DNA of 64,000 nucleotides from Pedobacter glucosidilyticus (GCF_002483235.1 NZ_DLHN01000035.1:1-64000); one strand, 5' to 3'; positions 1 through 8,567 are shown, counted from the stretch's first letter. The notes: generated by a model not told the origin, from the sequence alone. Made by a program: numbers and translations.

Positions 1-199
1 GGTTAGTTGGTTAGTTGGTTAGTTTTTAGGAAAAAGAATACAAGTTAGAGATATTAAATGGAATTGCAAAAGGTCTCTATACGCATATCTCAAATCTCAC
101 ATCTTTATTTTATGGAATTGAAAGGGTCTCTATACGCACATCTCAATACTCAAATCTATTTGCAAGGGTCTCTATACGCACATCTCAACACTCAAATCT
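1..199. repeat. Left-edge simple repeats and 34-bp triple direct repeat
   Basis: The window opens with an 8-bp unit (GGTTAGTT) repeated three times. A unit of about 34 bp starting GGGTCTCTATACGCACATCT then occurs three times, at about 71-104 (diverged), 124-157 and 166-199. Copies two and three differ at about one position. The short spacers differ in length (19 and 8 bp) and partly repeat the words GGAATTG and TTGCAA. The array ends about 20 bp before the start codon at 220, so it forms the 5' flank of the pseudouridine synthase gene. No promoter of the phylum type is visible in it. Confidence 0.8.
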
Positions 200-219
200 A
201 AAATATCATATCTAAAAAA

Positions 220-936
220 ATGTCTGAATACCCATATCTAAATTATACAGTTACGGATAAAGATGTTCTTTACGAGGATAATCATCTCATTGCTATTTAT
301 AAAAAAGCTGGATGGATTGTTCAGGTAGATGATACCGGAGATTTGTCTTTAGATGATATGGTAAAGAAATATATTGCCGAAAAATATCATAAACCTAATG
401 GGGCTTTTTTAGGGGTTGTACATCGTTTAGATAGGCCGGTAAGCGGAGTCATACTGTTCGCAAAGACTTCTAAAGCCTTAGATCGTATCAATAAAATGTT
501 TAAAGAGCGGCAAATGCATAAAACGTATTGGGCTGTGGTTAGGCAAAAACCTAGTAAAATGGAAGGTACTTTGGTTCATTGGCTAGTAAAAAATCCTAAA
601 AAAAATATTACTACAGCTTATGACCACGAAGTTAAGGGTAGTCAAAGAGCTGAATTAAACTTTAAGGTATTGGGTTTTCTGGATGGTTACTATTTAATTG
701 AAGTGGATCCTATTACTGGCAGGCCTCATCAAATAAGGGTACAATTAGCTACTTTAGGTAGCCCCATTGTAGGCGATAATAAATATGGCTACCCACGTGG
801 CAGTCGTAAAAAGAGCATTTGTTTACATGCCAGACGACTTCAATTTATACATCCGGTAAAAAATGAACCTGTGGATATTTTTGCTCCTTTACCTAAAGAT
901 GGTTTTTGGGATAAGTTTGAAAGTTTTAATAAATAA
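220..936 (+). CDS. RluA-family RNA pseudouridine synthase
   Basis: This 238-residue protein is predicted to isomerise uridine to pseudouridine in rRNA or tRNA in the cytoplasm. The family signature HRLDRPVSG lies at residues 68-76, with Asp71 as the expected catalytic aspartate. A second conserved block, GRPHQIRVQL, lies near residue 168. The protein has only the catalytic domain and lacks the N-terminal S4 RNA-binding domain of RluC/RluD, so it resembles the short RluA or TruC forms. The target nucleotide cannot be told from sequence. It stands alone: upstream is a repeat array, downstream a 381-bp gap and a gene on the other strand. The ATG at 220 gives a natural N-terminus. Confidence 0.9.
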   Translation: MSEYPYLNYTVTDKDVLYEDNHLIAIYKKAGWIVQVDDTGDLSLDDMVKKYIAEKYHKPNGAFLGVVHRLDRPVSGVILFAKTSKALDRINKMFKERQMHKTYWAVVRQKPSKMEGTLVHWLVKNPKKNITTAYDHEVKGSQRAELNFKVLGFLDGYYLIEVDPITGRPHQIRVQLATLGSPIVGDNKYGYPRGSRKKSICLHARRLQFIHPVKNEPVDIFAPLPKDGFWDKFESFNK

Positions 937-1317
937 CTTTTAGTTTGTTATTAACTGTGTTTTAAATACTGTCTGGTTTATTAAAAATACCTTGAGTTTA
1001 TAAAGCAGTGTAGTTATCTTATACTTAAGCTATAGTATACCTATATTTAGTACTTGCTATAAGGTTGCTATAAAGTTGCTGTAAGGTTGCTATAACCTTG
1101 CTGTATATAAACTTAGATTTGGTTGAAGAAGTTGGTGATGGTAAATTGTTAAAAACATTTACAATGCTAAAGCTATAAAAATAATATGTTATTCGATAAT
1201 TTTTTAGCAAAAAATCATAAAGATATTGCTAGGCAAAACTCATAGATGGGTTTGAATTCGACTAGACATCTAATAAAAAAATATCTATTTTAAAGACGAA
1301 ATTTATATGAAATGGCT
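937..1317. other. Intergenic gap with an 11-bp iterated repeat
   Basis: This 381-bp AT-rich gap lies between convergent genes and holds no credible reading frame. Its only clear structure is an array of five 11-bp units at 1050-1104 (described separately). No T-tailed hairpin was seen, so the terminators of the two flanking convergent genes are not apparent. Confidence 0.6.
1050..1104. repeat. 11-bp tandem repeat, five units
   Basis: Five consecutive units with a strict 11-bp period start at 1050, 1061, 1072, 1083 and 1094. The consensus is AAGGTTGCTRT. Units at 1061 and 1083 are identical; the others differ at one to three positions. A related array with the same period is at 59053-59096. 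A period of 11 bp is close to one helical turn. Function unknown. Confidence 0.85.
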
Positions 1318-2337
1318 TTAATTAGCTTCTTCTTTAAGTTTTATTAAAGTATCTGCAATACGGTCTAACAATAAATTTCGCTCGCTAATTAATCTGTCGC
1401 CCAAAGCCATTAGCTTTTTAATGTTTTTAGGTGTGGCGGCATCCATTCTTTCATCAACACTTTGCAAGTCTTTAGGCTCTAGCCTGATGTATTGATTGGA
1501 GATACCTAAAAAGGAAAAAATCTGCATCATATAAAAATGACTGGTTTCGCTAGCACCGCTCATCATCATATCTAATAAGGCTGGCACTACAAATAGTGCC
1601 TTAGTTTGGCTCAGCTCATCGCTATCATAAGATTTTTTAGAAACCCCAGTTCCTAAAGATAAAATATGGATGTTTTTTGGAATCTCTTTTTCGGGTGTTT
1701 TTTGTATTTCAACAAAGGCACTCATGGTTGGGTTAGTAGCAAAAACACCACCATCCAATAATGGATATCTCACGCCTGCTAATGAATAAATCTCGGCAAC
1801 GCTAAAAAAGGTTGGTGCCGCTGATGTGGCTCTACAAACATCTCTTAAATAAAAATCTCTGCTATCACCTCTTTCTATAGCTGTTTTTTGTCTGAAAAAA
1901 TGTGCTTTTCTCAGTTCTATATTATAAGCTGTAATAATACAGGGTTTTATCAGCTGACTTAGCTTAACATCACCAAAGTAATCTTTTAAAATTTTCTCCC
2001 AAGCTATATTATTATATTTTTCGGTTACCCAACCAATTTGAGCCAATATCTTTTTAAAGCCTTTATTCTGGAATATTGCAGCTCCATGTTTAATATAAAG
2101 GTCTAAAGCTTCTTTAGCGCTAAATTTAGGTTTTGTTGGGTCTGCTTCAGAAGGGCAAAGTAATAAGCCGGTTAATATTCCGCCGGTACTGGTACCTGCA
2201 AAGAAATCAAAATATTCTACTATAGATGCTTCAGGGTTGTGGGTCTTTTTTTTTAACCTTTCTTCTAAGCTCACCAAAATCATTCCCGGGATAATCCCTT
2301 TTATGCCTCCACCATCAATAGATAAAATTACTTTCAT
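1318..2337 (-). CDS. Patatin-like phospholipase
   Basis: This 339-residue protein is a predicted serine acyl hydrolase acting on phospholipids or other lipid esters. All three patatin signatures are present: the oxyanion-hole glycine loop DGGGIKG at residues 8-14, the nucleophile elbow GTSTG at 48-52 (Ser50), and the DGG motif at 195-197 (Asp195), giving the Ser-Asp dyad. No signal peptide is visible, so it should be cytosolic. Patatins are also effectors in CBASS defence (CapV), but no cyclic-oligonucleotide synthase or other CBASS gene is beside it. A promoter with one mismatch lies upstream. The downstream gene on the same strand is upstream in transcription order and separated by 61 bp, so the two may share a transcript. 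Confidence 0.9.
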   Translation of the reverse strand: MKVILSIDGGGIKGIIPGMILVSLEERLKKKTHNPEASIVEYFDFFAGTSTGGILTGLLLCPSEADPTKPKFSAKEALDLYIKHGAAIFQNKGFKKILAQIGWVTEKYNNIAWEKILKDYFGDVKLSQLIKPCIITAYNIELRKAHFFRQKTAIERGDSRDFYLRDVCRATSAAPTFFSVAEIYSLAGVRYPLLDGGVFATNPTMSAFVEIQKTPEKEIPKNIHILSLGTGVSKKSYDSDELSQTKALFVVPALLDMMMSGASETSHFYMMQIFSFLGISNQYIRLEPKDLQSVDERMDAATPKNIKKLMALGDRLISERNLLLDRIADTLIKLKEEAN

Positions 2338-2360
2338 AATTACAATTTAAGCTAATAGGC

Positions 2361-2390
2361 TAAATGTAATAAACAACAATTAATAATCAA
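2361..2390 (-). promoter_or_regulatory. Candidate promoter of the patatin gene
   Basis: On the minus strand a TTG (2388-2390) is followed after 19 bp by TACATTTA (2361-2368), one mismatch from the Bacteroidota -7 consensus TAnnTTTG. It would start transcription about 15 bp before the start codon at 2337. It was found by eye only. Confidence 0.4.
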
Positions 2391-2398
2391 TTGTGTTG

Positions 2399-2893
2399 CT
2401 ATGGATTTTTGAATAATTGTGTAGTCATTAAGCCATATTTGGAGGCTACAATGCCAACGCCCATTCTTCCTAATTTAGGGTTTAAGATATTGGCTTTATG
2501 TTTTGGTGAATTCATTAAACCTTCATGAATTTCTTTAATGGTTGATGCATAAGCGATATTTTCTGCTGCCGCTCTAAATACGATACCCGCTTTTTTCATC
2601 CTGTCAAAAGGGTTTTCTTTATCAGGATTTATATGAGAGAAGAAATCTCTTTTAGTCATATCTAGGCTATGTGCTCTGGCAACTAACTGAACTTGTTCAT
2701 CGTAAACTAAAGGTGCTAATCCGGCTTTTTTTCTTTCTCTGTTCACCAGTTGATGTAATTCTTGTTCTAAACTTTCTATATCAGCAGGCTTGGTGATGCT
2801 TGTATTTGCTTTAGCTGGAAGTGTGTTTTTTGAAAAGCTACAAGATAAAACAACTGGAATGATGAATGCTATTTTAAAAATTTGAGATAACAT
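2399..2893 (-). CDS. CAP-domain (SCP/PR-1, YkwD-like) lipoprotein
   Basis: This 164-residue protein has an N-terminal hydrophobic segment ending in a lipobox with Cys18 (sequence VLSC), so it should be an exported lipoprotein. The rest is one CAP domain: a helix with LVNRERKKAGLAPL, the FSHINPD block, the AENIAY block and a GLMNSPKHKANILNP block followed by GVGIV. These match the bacterial YkwD/SCP branch. The biochemical role of bacterial CAP proteins is mostly unknown; lipid binding or proteolysis have been suggested for relatives. It precedes the patatin gene on the same strand, and a lipid-related pairing is possible but unproven. Confidence 0.85.
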   Translation of the reverse strand: MLSQIFKIAFIIPVVLSCSFSKNTLPAKANTSITKPADIESLEQELHQLVNRERKKAGLAPLVYDEQVQLVARAHSLDMTKRDFFSHINPDKENPFDRMKKAGIVFRAAAENIAYASTIKEIHEGLMNSPKHKANILNPKLGRMGVGIVASKYGLMTTQLFKNP

Positions 2894-3011
2894 ACAGGGA
2901 ATTTTTTCCTGATAACGTTTAACTTATATCATTTATTTCGTTCAAAACTCGGCTTTAATTTAAGTTTCATTTGTAAAGCTCTCCCACTTTATCCTACTTT
3001 TTAGATAAAAA

Positions 3012-3040
3012 TTGGAAAAATCTCCCACCTGATAATTTTG
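3012..3040 (+). promoter_or_regulatory. Candidate promoter of the dcw cluster
   Basis: TTG at 3012-3014 is followed after 18 bp by TAATTTTG at 3033-3040, a perfect match to the Bacteroidota -7 consensus TAnnTTTG. This would give a 5' leader of about 200 nt containing the MraZ-type boxes at 3174-3203. CTCCCAC sites at 2981-2987 and 3022-3028 (GTGGGAG on the other strand) flank the -33 element, and the second lies in the spacer. Confidence 0.5.
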
Positions 3041-3173
3041 TGGTTATTTAAATAACTGATAATCAGTATGTTTTTAGGTAAGAAGTTAATGCTTTACTGA
3101 GGATTTATAAGATAAATAAGACTGTAAAATGCCTGAAAAATCATTTTATAAGCCTTTTCTAAGGTGTTGAAAA

Positions 3174-3203
3174 CTTTTTGTGGTAAAAAGTGGTAAGAAG
3201 TGG
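3174..3203 (+). promoter_or_regulatory. Triple GTGG boxes, predicted MraZ operator
   Basis: Three direct repeats of the form (A/T)(A/T)(A/G)(T/A)(T/A)GTGG(T/A) occur with a strict 10-bp period, 45 bp before the mraZ start codon. MraZ proteins are known to bind tandem direct repeats with 10-bp spacing upstream of their own gene (TGGG boxes in E. coli, AAAGTG boxes in mollicutes). The match in spacing, core and location supports autoregulation. Confidence 0.65.
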
Positions 3204-3248
3204 AACTTATGTTTATTTTTACATTAAGAAAAACTATATACACTTAGC

Positions 3249-3710
3249 ATGTCTCATCTGATTGGAGAATTTGATTGTAAGCTTGATGCCAAAGGACGCC
3301 TGATGGTGCCTTCTGGTTTGAAGAAGCAATTGCCTGCGGCAGATGCGGAGGGCTTGGTGATAAATCGTGGTTTTGAAAAGCATTTAGTTATCTACTCTAA
3401 AGCCGAGTGGGATAAAGTAACTGCTGAGTTAGCGCAGTTAAATCAGTACGAAGAAAAGAACAGAAAATTTATTCGCTATTTCACTAGAGGGGCTACCGAG
3501 CTTTCTTTGGATGCTTCTGGGCGAGTTCTGCTTCCAAAATCTTTATTAGAATACGCTGATATAGGTGCTGAAGTGGTGTTGTCTTGTCAGTTTAACAAAA
3601 TAGAAGTTTGGGCTAAAGATGCTTACGATGCGCAGTTGGATGACGAGCCAGAAAATTTCTCAAGCCTTGCCGAAGAGGTAATGGGTAAAGGAAGGAGGAT
3701 AGATGGATAA
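3249..3710 (+). CDS. mraZ: Transcriptional regulator MraZ
   Basis: MraZ is a DNA-binding ring-forming protein that controls the dcw cluster. The 153-residue sequence has the two SpoVT/AbrB-like halves of the family, each with its DxxGR signature: DAKGRLMVPSGL near residue 13 and DASGRVLLPKSLL near residue 88. Length is normal for the family. It is the first gene of the cluster and overlaps rsmH by 8 bp, which suggests translational coupling. The GTGG boxes just upstream are its probable autoregulatory sites. Confidence 0.95.
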   Translation: MSHLIGEFDCKLDAKGRLMVPSGLKKQLPAADAEGLVINRGFEKHLVIYSKAEWDKVTAELAQLNQYEEKNRKFIRYFTRGATELSLDASGRVLLPKSLLEYADIGAEVVLSCQFNKIEVWAKDAYDAQLDDEPENFSSLAEEVMGKGRRIDG

Positions 3711-4608
3711 CGTTTATCATGTTCCGGTAATGTTGAGAGAATGTATTGAAGGTTTAGCTATTGAGCATGAAGGTGTTTATGTGGATGTAACTTTTGGTGG
3801 TGGTGGCCATTCAAGGGAAATTATGAAGCACTTAGGTGATGATGGGGTTTTGGTAGCTTTTGATCAGGATGAAGATGCAAAGCAGAATATCATAGCTGAT
3901 GATAGATTTGTTTTTGTTGACCAGAACTTTAGATTTCTAAAAAATAATTTAAGAGCACACGATTTAATTCCTGTTAATGGAATTTTGGCTGATTTAGGTG
4001 TTTCTTCTCATCAATTTGATGTTCCTGAACGCGGTTTCTCCATCCGTTTTGATGGTGATTTGGATATGCGTATGGATCAATCATCCGGTTTAACCGCAAA
4101 AGAAATTGTAAATACTTATGAAGAAGAAGATTTGCATAAAATCTTTGGGATTTATGGTGAGATACAAAATGCAAAATCTTTAGCTAAAACTATTGTTACA
4201 GCCAGATTGAATCATCCTATCGAAACTATCGCACAGTTGAAAAGTGTAATTCAAAAACTAATTCCGAGAGGAAAAGAGAATAAATATCTAGCTCAGGTTT
4301 TTCAGGCGCTAAGAATCGAGGTTAACCAAGAAATGGAAGCCCTTAAAGATTTTTTAGAGCAAACAGCAGAAGTTTTAAAGCCGGGGGGAAGGTTGGTCGT
4401 GATGTCTTACCATTCTTTAGAAGATAGGTTGGTAAAGAATTTTATGGCTAAAGGTAAGTTTAGTGGCGAGGTTGAAAAGGATTTTTTTGGTAATGAAATT
4501 AAGCCTTTTAAGGTTTTAACAAAAAAGTCGGTTACGGCAAGTGAAGAAGAAATCAAATTAAATAACAGAGCAAGAAGTGCAAGGTTAAGAATTGCAGTAA
4601 AACAATGA
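3703..4608 (+). CDS. rsmH: 16S rRNA (cytosine-1402-N4) methyltransferase
   Basis: RsmH (MraW) methylates N4 of C1402 in the decoding centre of 16S rRNA using S-adenosylmethionine. The 301-residue protein has the SAM-binding block VDVTFGGGGHS near residues 27-37 and the conserved family blocks LADLGVSSHQFD, RGFSIRFDGDLDMRM and VMSYHSLEDRLVK. Position and length are typical: second in the dcw cluster, overlapping mraZ by 8 bp and the next gene by 4 bp. Confidence 0.96.
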   Translation: MDNVYHVPVMLRECIEGLAIEHEGVYVDVTFGGGGHSREIMKHLGDDGVLVAFDQDEDAKQNIIADDRFVFVDQNFRFLKNNLRAHDLIPVNGILADLGVSSHQFDVPERGFSIRFDGDLDMRMDQSSGLTAKEIVNTYEEEDLHKIFGIYGEIQNAKSLAKTIVTARLNHPIETIAQLKSVIQKLIPRGKENKYLAQVFQALRIEVNQEMEALKDFLEQTAEVLKPGGRLVVMSYHSLEDRLVKNFMAKGKFSGEVEKDFFGNEIKPFKVLTKKSVTASEEEIKLNNRARSARLRIAVKQ

Positions 4609-5018
4609 TCAATAAAATTAGAGAACCTAAAGTAGAATCTGTAGAGGAAGAAATTCTTCCAAAACAGAAAGAGGAGCCAAAAGAGGTTGCTCCAAGCTTT
4701 ATAAGCTCTCTTTTTACAAAAGGTGTAGTTTCTAAAGAAGGTGCTACAGAAGCCCTTCCGTTTATTGTTTTTTTGGCTTTTCTAGGGATGATTTATATCG
4801 GAAATAGGCATACTGCGGAAAATAATATTAGAAAAATAGATAAGGTTAGTAAAGAAGTGAAAGAGTTAAGTTGGGATTTTAAGACGCTTAAAGCTGACCT
4901 CATGTTTAAAAGTAAACAAACAGAGGTGGCAAGTAGGGTAGATTCAGTTTTGGGTCTTAAAGTTTCTTTAGAGCCACCCATAAAAATAAAAATTAGTCCT
5001 GATGAATATAAGAACTAA
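4605..5018 (+). CDS. FtsL-like bitopic division protein
   Basis: This 137-residue protein has a charged, Glu/Lys-rich cytoplasmic N-terminus (about 1-49), one transmembrane segment (about 50-66) and a periplasmic region of about 70 residues with heptad-like character. Size, topology and place between rsmH and the FtsI gene match FtsL, which joins FtsB and FtsQ to bridge the divisome to the septal synthase. FtsL sequences diverge strongly, so the call rests mainly on context. The N-terminus is longer than in E. coli FtsL. It overlaps rsmH by 4 bp and ftsI by 17 bp. Confidence 0.8.
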   Translation: MINKIREPKVESVEEEILPKQKEEPKEVAPSFISSLFTKGVVSKEGATEALPFIVFLAFLGMIYIGNRHTAENNIRKIDKVSKEVKELSWDFKTLKADLMFKSKQTEVASRVDSVLGLKVSLEPPIKIKISPDEYKN

Positions 5019-7107
5019 CATTCTTCTGCGTGTTTATGCAGCTTTCGGGGTTATTGTTTTGTTTGCATTTGCTGTAATCGCTAAAATGGTTCATGTGCAA
5101 GTGGTACAAGGCGATAAGTATAGGGCTATGGCTGATAGTTTAAGTACTAAGTATGTAGAGGTTGAGGCGGCTAGGGGTAATATTTATTCTGCAGATGGTA
5201 GTTTATTGGCAACATCGGTTCCTGAATACGAAATCAGGATGGATTTACTGGCTGGCGGCATAAAAGAGGATAAGGTTTTTTACGAAAAGGTAGATTCTTT
5301 AGCCTATCGTTTAGCGGCACATTTTAAGGATAAACCAGGTTTTAAATATGCTCGTCTTTTGCGTGATGCCAGAGAAGAAGGTGAACGTTATTTCTTGATT
5401 AAAAGAAATGTAAGCTATCAGGATTTAAAAGCGTTGAAGAAATTTCCAATATTTAATTTGGGTAGGTATAAAGGCGGGATGATTGCTGTACAGCAAAACA
5501 AAAGAATTTTCCCTTTCAGAGATTTAGCAGCCAGAACTATAGGTTATTATAACGCAAATGCAGGGGCGGCAGTAGGTTTAGAAGGTGCGTATGGAGATTA
5601 TATCAATGGCGAAACAGGGAAAAGACTAGTACAAAGAATTGCAGGTGGCGTATGGATGCCTATTAACGAGGATGCAGAAATAGCACCAAAAGATGGTGCA
5701 GATATTATTTCTACCATCGATATCAATATGCAAGATCTTGCGCAAAATGCACTAAAAAAACAATTGATAAAAAGCGAGGCTGATTTTGGTTGTGTAGTGG
5801 TGATGGAGGTAGAGACCGGAAAAATTAAAGCTATAGCAAATTATACCAGGGATGGTGAGGAGCTAGAGTATAAAGAGAAGTTTAATTATGCCATTGCACA
5901 AAGTGCCGAGCCTGGTTCAACTTTCAAATTAGCCTCGTACATGATTGCTATGGAAGACGGCAAGTTTGATTTAAACGACCGTGTAGATACAGAGGGAGGA
6001 AAATACAAAATTTATCGTCATACGATTAAAGATTCTCATGAAGGTGGTTATGGTGTTATTACCATGAAACAAGCTTTTGAGGTTTCATCCAACGTAGCTA
6101 TTGTAAAGCAAATTTACAACCATTATAAAGATGAGCCTGAAGAGTTTACCAGTAAGCTTCATGATTTAAAGCTTGGTGAAAAAATGGGTTTACAAATTCC
6201 TGGAGAAGGTAAGCCTTTAATCAAAACACCAGAAAGTAAATCATGGAGTGGCTTAACCTTACCTCAGATGGCTTATGGCTATGAGCTAAAAATGACTCCG
6301 GTAGAAATTTTAGCACTTTATAACGCGGTAGCTAACAATGGTAAAATGATAAGTCCAATGTTTGTGCAAGAAATTAGAAGATTGGGGTCTACTGTTGAGC
6401 AATTTAAACCTCGGGTAATCAATAATAAGATATGTTCTGATGCCACTTTAGAAAAGCTTAAAGTGATGTTAGAGGGCGTAGTGATTGATGGTACCGGAAA
6501 GGCTTTAAATAATCCACTTTATAAAATAGCCGGTAAAACCGGAACAGCGCAGGTGGCAGATGGTTCTAAAGGTTATAAAGGTAAAAGACAATATCAAGCA
6601 TCTTTTTGTGGCTATTTCCCCGCAGAAAAGCCTAAATACTCCATGATAGTGGTTGTTCAAAACCCAACTAAAGGTTCTTATTACGCAGCAGATGTTGCAG
6701 GGCCTGTTTTTAGGGAAGTTGCTGATATGGTTTACGCTGGCGATATCCAAATGTACTCTGATATCAAAGCACCAAAATTAGTAGGCAATACTAGACTGCC
6801 AAAAGTAAAAGGAGGGCATAAAAAATCGGCACAAAAAGTTTACGGCGCTTTTGGTATTAAACCTTATTTCGCTTCTGCGACAGAAAGTGATATCGATACT
6901 AATAATGGCATTACTTATAAAGAAGTAAGAATGAATCGTGGTGTAGTGCCAGATGTAGTTGGAATGGGTTTGAGAGATGCTTTATACGTTTTAGGAAATT
7001 CGGGCTTAAAGCCAGTAGTTAAAGGAAGCGGTGAAGTTGTAATACAGTCTTTAGCAAGCGGAACACCTATCATAAAAGGAACTAAAATTTTAATCGAGTT
7101 ACAATAA
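5002..7107 (+). CDS. ftsI: Septal penicillin-binding protein (FtsI) with PASTA domain
   Basis: This is a class B transpeptidase that cross-links peptidoglycan at the division septum. Seen in the 701 residues: an N-terminal membrane anchor (about 8-30), the PBP dimerisation region, and a transpeptidase domain with the SxxK motif STFK at 306-309 (Ser306 nucleophile), SSN at 362-364 and KTGT near 513. A single C-terminal PASTA domain starts near residue 650 (VVPDVVGMGLRDAL). PASTA-bearing septal PBPs occur in Bacteroidota and resemble SpoVD of Firmicutes in layout. It partners with FtsW encoded downstream. It overlaps the FtsL-like gene by 17 bp and its stop codon overlaps the murE start. Confidence 0.95.
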   Translation: MNIRTNILLRVYAAFGVIVLFAFAVIAKMVHVQVVQGDKYRAMADSLSTKYVEVEAARGNIYSADGSLLATSVPEYEIRMDLLAGGIKEDKVFYEKVDSLAYRLAAHFKDKPGFKYARLLRDAREEGERYFLIKRNVSYQDLKALKKFPIFNLGRYKGGMIAVQQNKRIFPFRDLAARTIGYYNANAGAAVGLEGAYGDYINGETGKRLVQRIAGGVWMPINEDAEIAPKDGADIISTIDINMQDLAQNALKKQLIKSEADFGCVVVMEVETGKIKAIANYTRDGEELEYKEKFNYAIAQSAEPGSTFKLASYMIAMEDGKFDLNDRVDTEGGKYKIYRHTIKDSHEGGYGVITMKQAFEVSSNVAIVKQIYNHYKDEPEEFTSKLHDLKLGEKMGLQIPGEGKPLIKTPESKSWSGLTLPQMAYGYELKMTPVEILALYNAVANNGKMISPMFVQEIRRLGSTVEQFKPRVINNKICSDATLEKLKVMLEGVVIDGTGKALNNPLYKIAGKTGTAQVADGSKGYKGKRQYQASFCGYFPAEKPKYSMIVVVQNPTKGSYYAADVAGPVFREVADMVYAGDIQMYSDIKAPKLVGNTRLPKVKGGHKKSAQKVYGAFGIKPYFASATESDIDTNNGITYKEVRMNRGVVPDVVGMGLRDALYVLGNSGLKPVVKGSGEVVIQSLASGTPIIKGTKILIELQ

Positions 7108-8567
7108 TGGCAGTTTTAAAAGACATATTGTATGGTGTTGCTTTGGAGCAAGTAATTGGCTTAACGGAGGTTGAGATAACACAAATTGCTTTCGACTCTA
7201 GAAAAGTAGCACCTCAAACGCTTTTTGTTGCTATTAAAGGAACTCAAACAGACGGGCATCAATATATCAGCTTAGCTATAGAAAAAGGTGCTGAAGCAAT
7301 TGTTGTAGAAACCTTGCCAGAAGATATCATAGATGGTATTACCTATTTAGTTGTAGCCAATTCTGCTCAAGCTTTAGGTGTGATGGCTGCAAATTTTTAT
7401 GATCATCCATCATCAAAACTAAAACTTGTAGGTGTAACAGGTACTAATGGTAAAACAACGGTTTGCACTTTGCTTTATCAGTTATTTAGAGATTTAGGCT
7501 ATAAAGTAGGTTTGATATCTACGGTAGAAAATAAGATAAATGATGCCATTATTCCATCAACTCATACCACGCCAGACCAAGTATCACTACAATCTTTAAT
7601 CAACCAAATGATAGATGCTGGTTGTGATTATTGTTTTATGGAAGTAAGCTCGCATGCGGTAGCACAACATCGTATAGAAGGATTAAACTTTGCTGGAGCT
7701 GTTTTTACAAATATCACTCATGACCATTTAGATTTTCATCTAACTTTTGATAATTATCTAAAAGCAAAAAAAGCATTTTTTGATGGATTAAGTAAACCCG
7801 CTTTCGCTCTTACCAATATTGATGATAAAAATGGGGAGGTAATGCTTCAAAATACCAAGGCGTATAAAAAAAGTTATGCTTTAAAAACCTTAGCTGATTT
7901 TAAAGCTAAAGTGATAGAAAACCAATTCTCTGGTTTGCACCTGGATATTGATGGGCATGAGGTCTACATGAAAATGGTAGGCTCTTTTAATGCTTATAAT
8001 TTATTGGCTGTTTACGCTACGGCCATGTTGTTAGAGCAAGACAAAATAAAGGTTTTAACCATTTTAAGCAGGCTAAGTGGTGCAGAGGGCCGGTTTGATT
8101 ATATCATGGCGCCAAATAAAGTAGTGGGTATTGTGGATTATGCGCATACGCCTGATGCTTTGAGAAATGTATTGTCTACTATAGATAATATCAGAAATGG
8201 AAATGAATCTATCATCACCATTATTGGCTGTGGCGGAGATAGGGATAAAACTAAACGCCCAGTAATGGCACAAACAGCTTGTGATTGGAGTCATAAAGTA
8301 ATTCTTACTTCAGATAATCCACGATCAGAAAATCCTGAAGACATTATTAAAGATATGCAGGCAGGGGTTACGCCAGTTAACCAACGTAAAGTACTCACCA
8401 TCCTAGATAGAAGAGAGGCTATAAAAACTGCTTGTCATTTAGCTCAGCCTGGTGATATTATTTTATTAGCTGGTAAAGGCCATGAAAAATATCAAGAAAT
8501 AAAGGGTGTAAGGACTGATTTTGATGATAAAAAAATATTGTTGGACCAATTTAACCTACTTGCTTAA
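7107..8567 (+). CDS. murE: UDP-MurNAc-L-Ala-D-Glu ligase, meso-diaminopimelate adding
   Basis: MurE adds the third amino acid to the peptidoglycan precursor in the cytoplasm, using ATP. The 486-residue protein has the N-terminal UDP-sugar domain, the P-loop GVTGTNGKTT near residues 108-117 and the C-terminal ligase domain. The substrate-selecting motif DNPR is near residue 403; in characterised MurE enzymes DNPR goes with meso-diaminopimelate and other motifs with lysine, so this cell wall should be of the A1-gamma type. The start codon overlaps the ftsI stop and the stop overlaps the mraY start. No murF follows, unlike in proteobacterial clusters. Confidence 0.96.
   Translation: MAVLKDILYGVALEQVIGLTEVEITQIAFDSRKVAPQTLFVAIKGTQTDGHQYISLAIEKGAEAIVVETLPEDIIDGITYLVVANSAQALGVMAANFYDHPSSKLKLVGVTGTNGKTTVCTLLYQLFRDLGYKVGLISTVENKINDAIIPSTHTTPDQVSLQSLINQMIDAGCDYCFMEVSSHAVAQHRIEGLNFAGAVFTNITHDHLDFHLTFDNYLKAKKAFFDGLSKPAFALTNIDDKNGEVMLQNTKAYKKSYALKTLADFKAKVIENQFSGLHLDIDGHEVYMKMVGSFNAYNLLAVYATAMLLEQDKIKVLTILSRLSGAEGRFDYIMAPNKVVGIVDYAHTPDALRNVLSTIDNIRNGNESIITIIGCGGDRDKTKRPVMAQTACDWSHKVILTSDNPRSENPEDIIKDMQAGVTPVNQRKVLTILDRREAIKTACHLAQPGDIILLAGKGHEKYQEIKGVRTDFDDKKILLDQFNLLA

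Larger units (their letters stand above)
2894..3248. other. Regulatory gap between the CAP gene and mraZ
   Basis: This 355-bp divergent gap holds the control region of the dcw cluster. It contains a candidate promoter at 3012-3040 flanked by two CTCCCAC sites, and three 10-bp-spaced GTGG boxes at 3174-3203. No small reading frame or RNA gene was recognised. Confidence 0.6.

Noticed and set aside
71..199. Possible CRISPR array at the left edge
   Set aside because: Only three copies with spacers of 19 and 8 bp, which themselves share words; no cas genes.
1025..1210. 61-residue minus-strand reading frame
   Set aside because: It spans the 11-bp repeat array, has no recognisable family features and lies in AT-rich non-coding sequence.
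1318..2337. Patatin as a CBASS (CapV) defence effector
   Set aside because: No cyclic-oligonucleotide synthase, Cap2/Cap3 or other defence gene is adjacent; the neighbour is a CAP-domain lipoprotein.
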